A stretch of 64,000 nt of DNA from Williamsia herbipolensis (GTDB lineage Bacteria > Actinomycetota > Actinomycetes > Mycobacteriales > Mycobacteriaceae), in assembly GCF_000964005.1 (NCBI RefSeq), contig NZ_JXYP01000019.1:55323-119322 (forward strand), given 5' to 3'. Positions within the stretch are counted from its first letter, which is position 1, and each line of letters begins with the position of its first letter. The translations under genes were made by a program, and so were the position numbers. Below, piece after piece: positions 12,130-24,242 of this stretch. Under the pieces are notes generated by a model. That model was not told the origin of the DNA, did no database searches, and saw only the letters and a list, made by a program, of their open reading frames with translations.

Positions 12130-12681
12130 GTGGATCCTCACACCGGCCCCGAGCGGCCCGATCCTTCCCACGCGACGTCGGAACCGACTGCGACGTCGAA
12201 CTCGGACACGTCTTCTGACGCCGACGCGCCCCCAGGTCTGAACGAGAGGCGCGCGCGCCGACGGCGACGGTGGCAGCAGCCGTCGACCCCGGAATCACGT
12301 GTCGACCGGTTGATCCGGGAGGCGCACGAGCGCGGCGATTTCGATGACCTGCCCGGACTGGGGAAGCCCCTCGATCTGCGCGGTCTCGACGACCCCGACT
12401 GGTGGGCCAAGCAGAAGATCCGCGACGAGGACCTCGACTCGACGACGCTGCTGCCGGCCGCGCTGCAGTTGCGACGCGAACGGCAGGAGTACCCGGAGTC
12501 GTTGCGCGACATCCGCGACGAGGAGGCCGTGCGCCGCATCCTCGTCGATTTCAACCGCAGGGTGAAGCACGAGCGACTGGCACCGTCGCTCGGTCCGGCG
12601 TCACGCATCGTCGTGTCCACCATCGACGTCGAGGACATGGTCGAGCGTTGGCGAGCGCTGCTGCGCCACAGGCATCGATGA
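12130..12681 (+). CDS. DUF1992 protein (DnaJC28 homology domain)
   Basis: Soluble protein of about 183 residues with the DUF1992 domain found in the DnaJ homologue subfamily C member 28: SRVDRLIREAHERGDFDDL, then LPGLGKPLDLRGLDDPDWW, and a C-terminal DFNRRVKHERLAPSLGP. No J domain is present. The first 60 residues are low-complexity Pro/Ser/Thr/Asp followed by a run of arginines. The GTG start at 12130 is the earliest consistent with the end of sufT, but a later start near the conserved domain cannot be excluded. The function is unknown. Confidence 0.75.
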   Translation: MDPHTGPERPDPSHATSEPTATSNSDTSSDADAPPGLNERRARRRRRWQQPSTPESRVDRLIREAHERGDFDDLPGLGKPLDLRGLDDPDWWAKQKIRDEDLDSTTLLPAALQLRRERQEYPESLRDIRDEEAVRRILVDFNRRVKHERLAPSLGPASRIVVSTIDVEDMVERWRALLRHRHR

Positions 12682-12706
12682 CGCTCCATCGGTGGCGGTC
12701 TAACAG

Positions 12707-12739
12707 TTGTAGTGGTAACAATGATTGTTATGACTACAA
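12707..12739. promoter_or_regulatory. 33-bp nested inverted repeat, probable MarR operator
   Basis: Outer arms TTGTAGT (12707-12713) and ACTACAA (12733-12739) flank inner arms TAACAAT (12716-12722) and ATTGTTA (12724-12730) around one central base; only two bases on each side break the symmetry. The stretch is strikingly AT-rich for this genome. It covers all possible start codons of the SDR gene (12712, 12721, 12730), and a MarR regulator is the second gene of that operon, so autoregulation is the simplest reading. Confidence 0.7.
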
Positions 12740-13455
12740 ATGATTTACCGCAGAGCTTTCACCGTCCTCTCGACCGCATCCTGCTGATCGGCGCCTCCCG
12801 CGGCCTGGGTCTCGCCCTGGCCGACGAATGGTCGCGTCTCGGTCGGGAGGTGGTGGCCACCGTGCGCGGGACCGATCGCACACCGCTGCACGACCTGGCC
12901 GATCGCGACGACCGGTCGATCGAGATCGAGACCGTCGACATCACCGCGCCCGAGCAGATCGCCGCGCTGCACGAGCGTCTGTCGGATCGCACCTTCGACC
13001 TGGTCTTCGTCAACGCGGGCGTCACGAACTCCCCCGAGGGCACCGTCGCCGAGACGACCGACGAGGAGTTCGCGCGCGTGATGATCACCAACGCCCTGAG
13101 CCCCCTGCGGGTCGTCGAGACCCTGGCCGATCTGGTGGAGCGGGACGGCACGATCGGCGTCATGTCGTCCGGGCAGGGGAGCGTCACCAACAACGTGCAC
13201 GGTGGCCACGAGGTCTACCGCGGGAGCAAGGCGGCCCTGAACACGTACATGCGCAGCTACGCGGCGCGCCATGGGGACGAGAAACGATCGCTGGTACTCA
13301 TGGCCCCGGGGTGGGTCCAGACCGATCTCGGTGGCACCGACGCCCGCCTGACGGTCGACGAGTCCATCCCTAACGTCGTGCGGACGATCGACGCGCTCGC
13401 CGGGACACCCGGTCTGCGCTACGTCGACTACCTGGGGCGGACGGTGCCGTGGTGA
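12730..13455 (+). CDS. Short-chain dehydrogenase/reductase (CsgA/C-factor-like)
   Basis: NAD(P)-dependent SDR of about 241 residues, substrate unknown. The cofactor motif is ILLIGASRGLGLALADEW, the NAG motif is VFVNAGVTN, and the active site is MSSGQGS with YRGSK (YxxxK). It resembles the C-factor branch of SDRs. Starts at GTG 12712 and ATG 12721 are also in frame; 12730 leaves the SDR fold intact, but a leaderless GTG cannot be ruled out because no ribosome-binding site precedes any of them. Its stop overlaps the start of the MarR gene, so the two form an operon, with the MarR protein the likely regulator. Confidence 0.85.
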   Translation: MTTNDLPQSFHRPLDRILLIGASRGLGLALADEWSRLGREVVATVRGTDRTPLHDLADRDDRSIEIETVDITAPEQIAALHERLSDRTFDLVFVNAGVTNSPEGTVAETTDEEFARVMITNALSPLRVVETLADLVERDGTIGVMSSGQGSVTNNVHGGHEVYRGSKAALNTYMRSYAARHGDEKRSLVLMAPGWVQTDLGGTDARLTVDESIPNVVRTIDALAGTPGLRYVDYLGRTVPW

Positions 13456-13964
13456 ACGACGACGTCACCGACGGCGAACGGGTGTGGTCGCTCATGTACC
13501 GCTACGTCGAGGCCCAGAATCGACGTGCCGAGCTCGCCGACACCCTCGGTTTCCGACTCGGAGGCGGCCGCGGCAAGGTGCTGTTCGGGCTGCGTGAGCA
13601 CCCCATGACGCTGCGCGAACTCGCCGAGGCGAACAACGTCGACGCCCCCTACACGACGCTGATCGTCGACAAGCTCGAACGCCACGGGCTGGTCGAACGA
13701 CGTCCGCACCCCGACGACAGACGGCGCAAGCTCGTCACGCTCACCGATGCGGGCCGGGCGGCCGTGGAGACGGCCGACGCGGTGCTGGCACGACCACCGG
13801 CCTCGGTGGCGGCACTGTCCGGCGACGAGCTCGACCACCTGGCCGGGCTCCTCAGCCGGCTCCTGGCCGCTGACAGCCCTCACGCGATCACGCACCAGGC
13901 CGCCACCGACCATCCGACCGCCGACGATCCGACCGCCGACGATCCGACCGCAGAAGACGACTAG
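13452..13964 (+). CDS. MarR family transcriptional regulator
   Basis: Winged-helix regulator of 170 residues. The DNA-binding region contains TLRELAEANNVDAPYTTLIV and the wing motif ERRPHPDDRRRKLVTLT, which is diagnostic for MarR proteins; flanking helices form the dimer interface. The start overlaps the SDR stop as GTGA. The last 20 residues are three near-identical TADDP repeats, encoded by 15-base direct repeats at about 13912-13957, and are probably disordered. The likely operator is the 33-bp inverted repeat at the head of the operon; the inducing ligand is unknown. It is convergent with crtY, only one base apart. Confidence 0.88.
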   Translation: MNDDVTDGERVWSLMYRYVEAQNRRAELADTLGFRLGGGRGKVLFGLREHPMTLRELAEANNVDAPYTTLIVDKLERHGLVERRPHPDDRRRKLVTLTDAGRAAVETADAVLARPPASVAALSGDELDHLAGLLSRLLAADSPHAITHQAATDHPTADDPTADDPTAEDD

Positions 13965-15110
13965 TCACCACCGCGGCAGGGCGGTGGCTCCCCGCGCGAC
14001 CCGCAGACCCAGGCGCGGCCTGGCGAACCACGCCATCGTCATCATCGCCGCCATCACCCCGGACAGGTCGTCGCGGCCGCTGAGATAGGCACGCTGCCGC
14101 TCGGGGGGCATCGCGAAGAACGCGTCGAAGAACGCGACCGTCGAGGGCCCGTCGAGCTGCAACAGCGCGTTGAGACCTCTGCGCCGCAGCGCGTGGACCC
14201 CTCGCGCACCGGTGGGCCACAGCGCCTCGCCCACATCGTGGCCGCCCACCAGTGCCTCGACGACGGTGTCGGTCCATCGCAGTGATGTCGCGACGCTGTA
14301 GCCCGTCGCGGGGTGCATCAGGCCACCCGCCGCGCCGTGCGTGGTGGGTCGGTGCTCCCAGGGCCGCGCACCCCCGGCGGTGAGGGCGAAGTGCACGCGC
14401 TCGATCGCGTCGTCGCTCTCGTACCTTCCGACGTCGACACCGGACCGGGCCAGTCGGCGGTGCAGCCGCGTGCGCAGGTCACCCACGCCGATCGCCGGGT
14501 CGCCGGCCAGACAGGTCTCCTCCACCAGGACGCGACCGGCCGAGACCGGCACGACGTAGAGAAAACTCGGTTGCCCACCCGCCCAACCGTGTTCCGAACG
14601 CCAGTCCATCAACACCGCGTGGTCGCCGTCGAGCAGCGGCTCCGCGGCGGTCGCGGGCAGGAACACGCCGTAGGCGGTCTGCGCGGGCCCCGCAGTGGAC
14701 ATCGCACCCCGGGCGTCGACCACCGTGGCCGCGACCACCGGGGGTCCGTCGGCGAGCTCGACGCGGTCGGCGGCGACGTGACCGGCGGTGCCGGCGACCA
14801 CCGTGACGCCGTCCAGGGTGAGGGTGTCGACGAAGGTCTCCGAGAGCACCGAGTAGCCGCGGTCGATGCGGTGCCGGCCGGGGGAGTAGACCGCAATGGA
14901 CGGCACGGCGTGCTCGACGGCACCGGGGTCGAGCCAGGTGGGCAGTTCGTCGGTCCACGCCGAATAGGTCGCCCGCCACGGCCGGTGCGGTGCACGATCG
15001 ATCAGCGCGACATCGAGACCGGCGCGAGCGGCGCGATGGGCGAGGGCGCGGCCGGCCGCAGCGGCGCCGACGACGGCGAGATCGTGACGGCGCAACCGGG
15101 GGTCAGCCAC
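13965..15110 (-). CDS. crtY: Lycopene beta-cyclase (CrtY type)
   Basis: FAD-binding lycopene cyclase-like protein of about 381 residues that would close the ends of lycopene to beta-ionone rings. An N-terminal Rossmann motif is present but degenerate (VVGAAAAGRALAHR instead of GxGxxG), followed by the family segment ATYSAWTDELPTW; later segments PSFLYVVPVSAGRVLVEET and MHPATGYSVATSLRW are typical. The GTG at 15110 overlaps the end of the upstream SDR gene by eight bases. No other carotenoid gene is in the window, so it is an isolated crt gene here; the rest of the pathway must be elsewhere. Confidence 0.85.
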   Translation of the reverse strand: MADPRLRRHDLAVVGAAAAGRALAHRAARAGLDVALIDRAPHRPWRATYSAWTDELPTWLDPGAVEHAVPSIAVYSPGRHRIDRGYSVLSETFVDTLTLDGVTVVAGTAGHVAADRVELADGPPVVAATVVDARGAMSTAGPAQTAYGVFLPATAAEPLLDGDHAVLMDWRSEHGWAGGQPSFLYVVPVSAGRVLVEETCLAGDPAIGVGDLRTRLHRRLARSGVDVGRYESDDAIERVHFALTAGGARPWEHRPTTHGAAGGLMHPATGYSVATSLRWTDTVVEALVGGHDVGEALWPTGARGVHALRRRGLNALLQLDGPSTVAFFDAFFAMPPERQRAYLSGRDDLSGVMAAMMTMAWFARPRLGLRVARGATALPRW

Positions 15111-15915
15111 CTGCGGCCAACATGCCCCCGTCGATACGGATCGTCTCACCGGTGATCCAGCTCGACTCGTCCCCGACGAGGAAGGCCGCGAGCGACGCCA
15201 CGTCCTGCGGGACACCGAGACGGCGGAGCGGGTACCGGGAGGCGACGGCCTCCTCGTCGGCCGCGTAGAGGGCCTCGGCGAACCTCGTCTTGACCACGCT
15301 CGGCGCGATCGCGTTCACCCGGATGCCCGGACCGAGCTCGGCGGCGAGTTCCTCGGTGAGTCGGATGACCGCGGCCTTCGATGCGCCGTACGCCGCGATG
15401 ACCCCGGTCGATCGCAGGCCCGCGGTGCTGGCGATGTTGACGATCGCGCCGCCGCGTTCACCCATCCCGGCCCGGTGGCACTCCTGGATGTACCCCAGCA
15501 TCGCGACGACGTTCACGTCGAAGATCTTGCGTACCGCGTCGAGGTCGGCGTCCATGAGCGGGCCGTAGACCGGGTTGATGCCGGTGTTGTTGACGAGGAT
15601 GTCGACCGTTCCGGTGTGCGCCGCCGCGGCGGCCACCGCCGCCGCGCGATCCTCGGCGGACCCGGAGTTGCCGACCGAGACGGTCACGGTGGCCCCGGGA
15701 ACCTCGGCGCGGATCGACTCCGCCGCCGCCTCGAGTGCGTCGGCCTTGCGGGCGGTGATGGTGACCTCGGCCCCACGTCGGGCGAGCTCGGCCGCGATCG
15801 ACAATCCGATACCCCGGCTCGCGCCGGTCACCAGGGCCGACTTCCCTGTCAGCGCCGGTCCGCCCGAGGGGGCTGCAGCGTCGTTTCCAGGGGTGGGGGA
15901 TGTTGATCCGGTCAC
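15103..15915 (-). CDS. SDR family oxidoreductase (FabG-like)
   Basis: Classical SDR of 270 residues with a short disordered N terminus. Cofactor motif VTGASRGIGLSIAAEL, NNTGIN (NNAG position), catalytic Ser in NIASTAGLRS and YGASK (YxxxK), and the C-terminal ETIRIDGGMLAAGG. The family reduces beta-ketoacyl or other carbonyl substrates; the specific substrate cannot be read from the sequence. It overlaps crtY by eight bases and is probably co-transcribed with it. It is divergent from the ABC-F gene, leaving 86 bases for both promoters. Confidence 0.87.
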   Translation of the reverse strand: MTGSTSPTPGNDAAAPSGGPALTGKSALVTGASRGIGLSIAAELARRGAEVTITARKADALEAAAESIRAEVPGATVTVSVGNSGSAEDRAAAVAAAAAHTGTVDILVNNTGINPVYGPLMDADLDAVRKIFDVNVVAMLGYIQECHRAGMGERGGAIVNIASTAGLRSTGVIAAYGASKAAVIRLTEELAAELGPGIRVNAIAPSVVKTRFAEALYAADEEAVASRYPLRRLGVPQDVASLAAFLVGDESSWITGETIRIDGGMLAAGG

Positions 15916-16001
15916 ATCGGCAACCGTAGTCGAGCCTGTGAGCTCCCACCGCCGACGACGGTGGGAAAAGAGGCGCTGAACACCGCGTAAAGTCAGTCGA
16001 C

Positions 16002-17633
<1,632 letters not shown>

Positions 17634-17669
17634 TGACACTGTGCGGAGATGAGCTCCTCCGCGGTGTCA
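17634..17669. terminator. Terminator hairpin, copy 1
   Basis: TGACAC and GCGGAG pair with CTCCGC and GTGTCA around a short loop, with a small bulge on the 5' side. It follows the ABC-F stop directly. There is no T-run, as is common in actinobacteria. It can serve both the ABC-F gene and the convergent acyl-CoA ligase. Confidence 0.65.
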
Positions 17670-17692
17670 CAGAGCTCATCGAGCTCGCTTGA

Positions 17693-17728
17693 TGACACTG
17701 TGCGGAGATGAGCTCCTCCGCGATGTCA
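17693..17728. terminator. Terminator hairpin, copy 2
   Basis: Near-identical second copy of the hairpin in the tandem duplication. A G-to-A change in the 3' arm (CGATGTCA instead of CGGTGTCA) slightly weakens the stem. Confidence 0.6.
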
Positions 17729-17756
17729 CAGAGCTCATCGAGCTCGCCTGAACCTC

Positions 17757-19280
17757 TTACTTGTACAGCTTGGTGAGTTCCCGCTTGACCAGTTTCCCGG
17801 TGGGCGTGCGTGGGAGTTCGTCGACAAAATCGATGGTGCGCGGCGCCTTGTAGGCCGCGAGCGACGCCCGGGTGAACTCGATGAGCTCCTCGGCGAGGGC
17901 ATCGGAGGGTTCCACCCCGCGTTCGAGTTCGACGCAGGCCTTCACCTCTTCACCGAACTCGTCGTTGGGTACGCCGATCACCGCGACGTCGAACACAGCG
18001 GGGTGACCGATGAGCACGTTCTCGGCCTCCTGCGGATAGATGTTCACGCCACCGGAGATGATCATGAACGCCTTGCGGTCGGTCAGGTACAGGAATCCGT
18101 CGTCGTCGACGTGTCCGACGTCGCCGGTGGTGGCCCACAGGGGGTGCTCGGGATGCTGTGCGGCACGGGTCTTGTCGGGGTCGTTGTGGTACTCGAACGC
18201 CTGCGCCTCGCGTTCGAAATACACCGTGCCGGTCTCACCGACGGGCAGGTCGGCGCCGTCGTCGCTGCACACATGGATGACGCCGAGGAGTGGCTTGCCG
18301 ACCGAACCCGGGTGTGCGAGAGCCTGTTCGCTGTTGATGAAGGTGGCACCGACGGCCTCGGTGGAGGAGTAGTACTCCTCGATCACCGGCCCCCACCACG
18401 CGATCATGGCCTGCTTGATGTGCACCGGGCACGGCGCAGCGGCGTGGATGGCGACCTTCATCGACGAGACGTCGTACTTCTCGCGCACCTCGGCGGGCAG
18501 CTTCAGCATGCGCACGAACATGGTGGGCACCCACTGGCTGTGGGTCGCGCGGTACTCGTCGATCAGCGACAACGCCGTCTCGGCGTCGAACCGGTCCATC
18601 ACCACCACCGTGCCGCCGACCGACTGGGTCATCCCGCAATACCGCAGCGGCGCAGCGTGATACAGCGGCGCCGGCGAGAGATAGACGGTCGAGGCGTCGA
18701 AGCCGTACATCGGGGCGAAGATCGCGGTGTAGATGTCGGGGACCTCGTCGACCTGCCCCTCGGGGAGCGGCGGCCGGATGCCCTTGGGGCGACCCGTGGT
18801 CCCCGAGGAGTAGAGCATGTCGTGGCCGCGCGGCTGATCGGTCGGCGTGGTGGACGACGCCGCGGCGAGGACCTCGTCGTAGTCCTCGAAGCCCTCGAGT
18901 CCGCCCCAGGCGATGCGGTGGCGAATCGAGGCCACCGCGCCGCTGTCGGCCACGGAGTCGGCACACGCCGACGACGCGAAGAGCACCTGCGCACCGCAGT
19001 CGTCGAGGATGAAGTTGGTCTCCGCAGCGGTGAGGTGGTTGTTGACCGGGGTGATGTAGAGCCCGGAACGCAGTGCGGCCCAGTACACCTCGAACACACG
19101 AAGGTCGTTGTCGGAGACCAGGGCGATGCAGTCGCCGCGGCGCAACCCGAGTCCGTGGAGATGGTTGGCGAGCCGGGTGGACCGGTCGTCCAGCTCGGCG
19201 TAGGTCAGCTGCTGTCCGGTCGACGGCATGATCGCCGCCAGTGCGTCAGGGGTGGTCGCTGCGAACACTCCAGGGAACAT
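17757..19280 (-). CDS. fadD: Acyl-CoA synthetase (FadD family)
   Basis: ANL-superfamily ligase of about 507 residues that activates a carboxylic acid as acyl-adenylate and then as CoA thioester. The P-loop is MLYSSGTTGRPKGI, A5 is EEYYSSTEAVG, A7/A8 are WATTGDVGHVDDDGFLYLTD and RKAFMIISGGVNIYPQE, and the catalytic lysine is in RTPTGKLVKREL at the C terminus. The ATG at 19280 follows AAGG. An upstream extension to 19448 has no similarity to the family and would cross the promoter. A 14-bp palindrome lies about 83 bases upstream. The chain length or type of substrate is not evident. Confidence 0.88.
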   Translation of the reverse strand: MFPGVFAATTPDALAAIMPSTGQQLTYAELDDRSTRLANHLHGLGLRRGDCIALVSDNDLRVFEVYWAALRSGLYITPVNNHLTAAETNFILDDCGAQVLFASSACADSVADSGAVASIRHRIAWGGLEGFEDYDEVLAAASSTTPTDQPRGHDMLYSSGTTGRPKGIRPPLPEGQVDEVPDIYTAIFAPMYGFDASTVYLSPAPLYHAAPLRYCGMTQSVGGTVVVMDRFDAETALSLIDEYRATHSQWVPTMFVRMLKLPAEVREKYDVSSMKVAIHAAAPCPVHIKQAMIAWWGPVIEEYYSSTEAVGATFINSEQALAHPGSVGKPLLGVIHVCSDDGADLPVGETGTVYFEREAQAFEYHNDPDKTRAAQHPEHPLWATTGDVGHVDDDGFLYLTDRKAFMIISGGVNIYPQEAENVLIGHPAVFDVAVIGVPNDEFGEEVKACVELERGVEPSDALAEELIEFTRASLAAYKAPRTIDFVDELPRTPTGKLVKRELTKLYK

Positions 19281-19362
19281 CGAGGGCCTTCCGATCAGAG
19301 ACGACCGAGCGATCACTCGGTGACCCCGATGGTAACGATCGATCCGCCCCGCCGGGGGCAAA

Positions 19363-19376
19363 GTAAGTGAACTTAC
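19363..19376. promoter_or_regulatory. 14-bp palindrome upstream of fadD, candidate operator
   Basis: GTAAGT-GA-ACTTAC, six-base perfect arms, AT-richer than its surroundings. It lies between the fadD start (19280) and the end of the small membrane-protein gene. The form suits a TetR-type regulator of fatty acid genes; no such regulator is adjacent. Confidence 0.5.
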
Positions 19377-19395
19377 GTTTCGGGCACAAACGCGG

Positions 19396-19602
19396 TCATC
19401 GGTTCCGGGACCGCCCCTCGTGGGGGAAGAACTGCCGCCGTAGCCCACCCCACCACAGGCCGGTGAGCACGAAGAGGACGAGGGCGAGCACCCACAGCCA
19501 CGTCGTCCCCGTGATCAACCCGACGAACAGCAGAACCGCGGCGATCGCCGTCGCGCCGTAGCCGATCGCTATGCCGGGGCCGAACCGGTACTCCTGAGCC
19601 AT
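19396..19602 (-). CDS. Small two-helix membrane protein
   Basis: A 68-residue protein with two hydrophobic helices (GYGATAIAAVLLFVGLI and TWLWVLALVLFVLTGLWW) and a basic C-terminal tail RRQFFPHEGRSRNR that probably faces the cytoplasm. The ATG at 19602 (or the adjacent ATG at 19605) is chosen because longer versions add only low-complexity sequence. It is not recognised as a member of a named family. It lies between the APH-like gene and fadD on the same strand, about 80 bases from the APH stop. Confidence 0.55.
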   Translation of the reverse strand: MAQEYRFGPGIAIGYGATAIAAVLLFVGLITGTTWLWVLALVLFVLTGLWWGGLRRQFFPHEGRSRNR

Positions 19603-19681
19603 CATGGCCGTGACGTTAGCCGAGGCCATCAGCGCGCACCGTGGATTGGCGGGGGAGAACCGGCCCACTCTCCAGCGCATC

Positions 19682-20416
19682 TCACGTGTGGTTCCACAGG
19701 CGTTCGTAGTAGGAGATCCGCCTCTCATCAGGTTCAAGTCCGTATGCCTCGATGAGGCGATGACGCCACCCCGGCCCGTAGTTCCATTCGGTGCTCGCGG
19801 CCGCGACGGCGAGATCTGCCCAGCGATCGGCGGTTCCGAGCGACCCGAGGTCGACGTGCCCGGCCGGCGTCCCGTCCGACGCCAGAATGGAGTTCGGAGT
19901 GCACGCGTCACCATGGCAGACGACGAGTCGGTCGACGCTCGGAGGATCGTCGAGGTCCTCAGGGAGCGTGAGGCCGCGCGCGCGAGCCTGCTCGAGTCGT
20001 TCCCTCACGCCCCACGCCCAACCACACTGGGCCACCGGTAGCGCGTCGTGCATCTGCCGCAGACCACGCCCCACGGCGGGTACCGCCACCTCGGGCGAGC
20101 CGATCCATTCAGGGGCGACCGCGCTCCGCCCGTCGAGCGCCTCGGTGACGACCCATTCGGCGTCGGCCGTCGACCCGTGGTCGAGCACGCGCGGTACGAC
20201 GACGAATGCCCTCGCCCACGCCAGCTTGGCGACCTCGTCTGCCACCGAGACCTCGCGGTTCCACGGCTGCCACTTCAGGAACCGACGCGGTAGGTTGCCG
20301 GCGAGTTCGTAGGTCGTGCCACCGATTCCGTTGCGCCACACCGGAGTGATCGAGGCCCCGTCCGCGATCGCCACCACCGTCCCGGGGACGGGGCGATCCG
20401 GTACTGCGGCGGTCAC
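19682..20416 (-). CDS. Aminoglycoside 3'-phosphotransferase family protein
   Basis: Protein kinase-like phosphotransferase of 244 residues. It shows the catalytic loop VVCHGDACTPNSIL (HGDxxxxN) and the metal-binding GHVDLGSLGTADRWADLAVA, which matches the APH(3') signature closely; an N-terminal lysine in RRFLKWQPWNR would bind ATP. Length is near that of true APH(3') enzymes (about 260). The GTG at 20416 is four bases after the acnR stop, so it is co-transcribed with that regulator. It could be a chromosomal resistance enzyme or a kinase for another hydroxylated substrate; phenotype cannot be inferred. Confidence 0.8.
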   Translation of the reverse strand: MTAAVPDRPVPGTVVAIADGASITPVWRNGIGGTTYELAGNLPRRFLKWQPWNREVSVADEVAKLAWARAFVVVPRVLDHGSTADAEWVVTEALDGRSAVAPEWIGSPEVAVPAVGRGLRQMHDALPVAQCGWAWGVRERLEQARARGLTLPEDLDDPPSVDRLVVCHGDACTPNSILASDGTPAGHVDLGSLGTADRWADLAVAAASTEWNYGPGWRHRLIEAYGLEPDERRISYYERLWNHT

Positions 20417-20420
20417 GACG

Positions 20421-20993
20421 TCAGCCTGCGGTGCCCCGCCGCACCGACTCCTCGACCAGGTCGAGGACGGCGTGGAGATCGTCGGTGTCGCGACCCGACG
20501 CCAGACGCGTGATCATCCCGTCGAGCACCAGGTCGAGGTAGGCGACGATCGTCGCGGTCGGCACGTCGTCACGCAACCGACCCGCGCTGCGCTGGCGTTC
20601 GAGGCGGGCGAGGGTGGCGGTCTCGAGATCGGCCGAACGCTCGAGCCACTCCGACCGGAACGCCGGATCGGTCCGCAGCTTGCGGGCGATCTCCAGGCGG
20701 GTACCGAGCCAGTCGAACTCCTCGGGGTGGTCGAGCATGTCGCGCATCACCTGCACGAGCCCCTGATCGGCGGCGACATCGGCCATCCGCTCGTCGTCCT
20801 CGTGGGCGAGCGCGAGGAACAGTGCCTCTTTGTCCCGGAAGTGGTGGAAGATCGCGCCGCGCGAGAGCTCGGTCGCCTCCTCCAACCTCCGGACCGTCGC
20901 ACCGTCGTAGCCGTACTCGGCGAAACACCTCCGCGCGCCGGCGAGGATCTCGCGACGGCGGGCGGCCAGATGGTCCTCACTGACCTTCGGCAC
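20421..20993 (-). CDS. acnR: TetR family repressor of aconitase (AcnR-like)
   Basis: TetR regulator of 190 residues, closely similar along its length to Rv1474c as remembered: it opens with PKVSEDHLAARRREIL and has the HTH around ATVRRLEEATELSRGAIFHHF. In Corynebacterium the orthologue AcnR represses acn and is encoded just downstream of it, as here. The GTG at 20993 matches the homologues' start; an upstream extension would run across the acnA terminator. The matching operator lies in front of acnA at 24064-24079. The APH-like gene follows in the same operon. Confidence 0.9.
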   Translation of the reverse strand: MPKVSEDHLAARRREILAGARRCFAEYGYDGATVRRLEEATELSRGAIFHHFRDKEALFLALAHEDDERMADVAADQGLVQVMRDMLDHPEEFDWLGTRLEIARKLRTDPAFRSEWLERSADLETATLARLERQRSAGRLRDDVPTATIVAYLDLVLDGMITRLASGRDTDDLHAVLDLVEESVRRGTAG

Positions 20994-21061
20994 GAGACGA
21001 CCCCCTGTGTCGACGGTGGTGGACAGGTACGGGTGGGACGGGAACGGGGGGATACGACACA

Positions 21062-21095
21062 CCCGGTGGATCCGGCGTGTGCCGAACCCACCGGG
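21062..21095 (-). terminator. Hairpin between acnA and acnR
   Basis: Outer arms CCCGGTGG (21062-21069) and CCACCGGG (21088-21095), with an inner CGGC-GTGT-GCCG stem. It lies 29 bases after the acnA stop. It should terminate or attenuate acnA transcription before acnR, lowering regulator expression. Confidence 0.7.
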
Positions 21096-21123
21096 CGTGG
21101 ACGTACATCGAGAACCGGTCGGG

Positions 21124-23943
<2,820 letters not shown>

Positions 23944-24063
23944 AGAACACTCCACTCTCGCTTCGGTCGGCTGGGCGTGGCCGACGACTTGCCGCCGGCG
24001 GGCTGGCCGACGCTGTATGCGGGGCATCGGTCACACGAACCCCGATGCGTGCCGCCAGTCTAG

Positions 24064-24079
24064 CAGTACGCGCGTACTG
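24064..24079. promoter_or_regulatory. AcnR operator upstream of acnA
   Basis: CAGTACGCGCGTACTG is a perfect 16-bp palindrome and fits the CAGNACnnncGTACTG consensus known for corynebacterial AcnR. Reading towards acnA, a TAGACT -10-like hexamer lies immediately downstream (24056-24061), so binding would overlap the promoter. It lies 121-136 bases before the acnA start. Confidence 0.82.
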
Positions 24080-24242
24080 GTTGAATCGATCCCGGTGAAA
24101 ACTCGGCGCGTTCGGGTGAACAGCGGGTGTGGGTGTCACCGAGCGGGTGACCCAGCGCGTCTTGATTGTGTCGTACTGTGCCTGTTGATGTGAGCCTGTT
24201 GCACCGGGCTCGACCGGTCAGCTCTGAAGGGAACGACACGCC

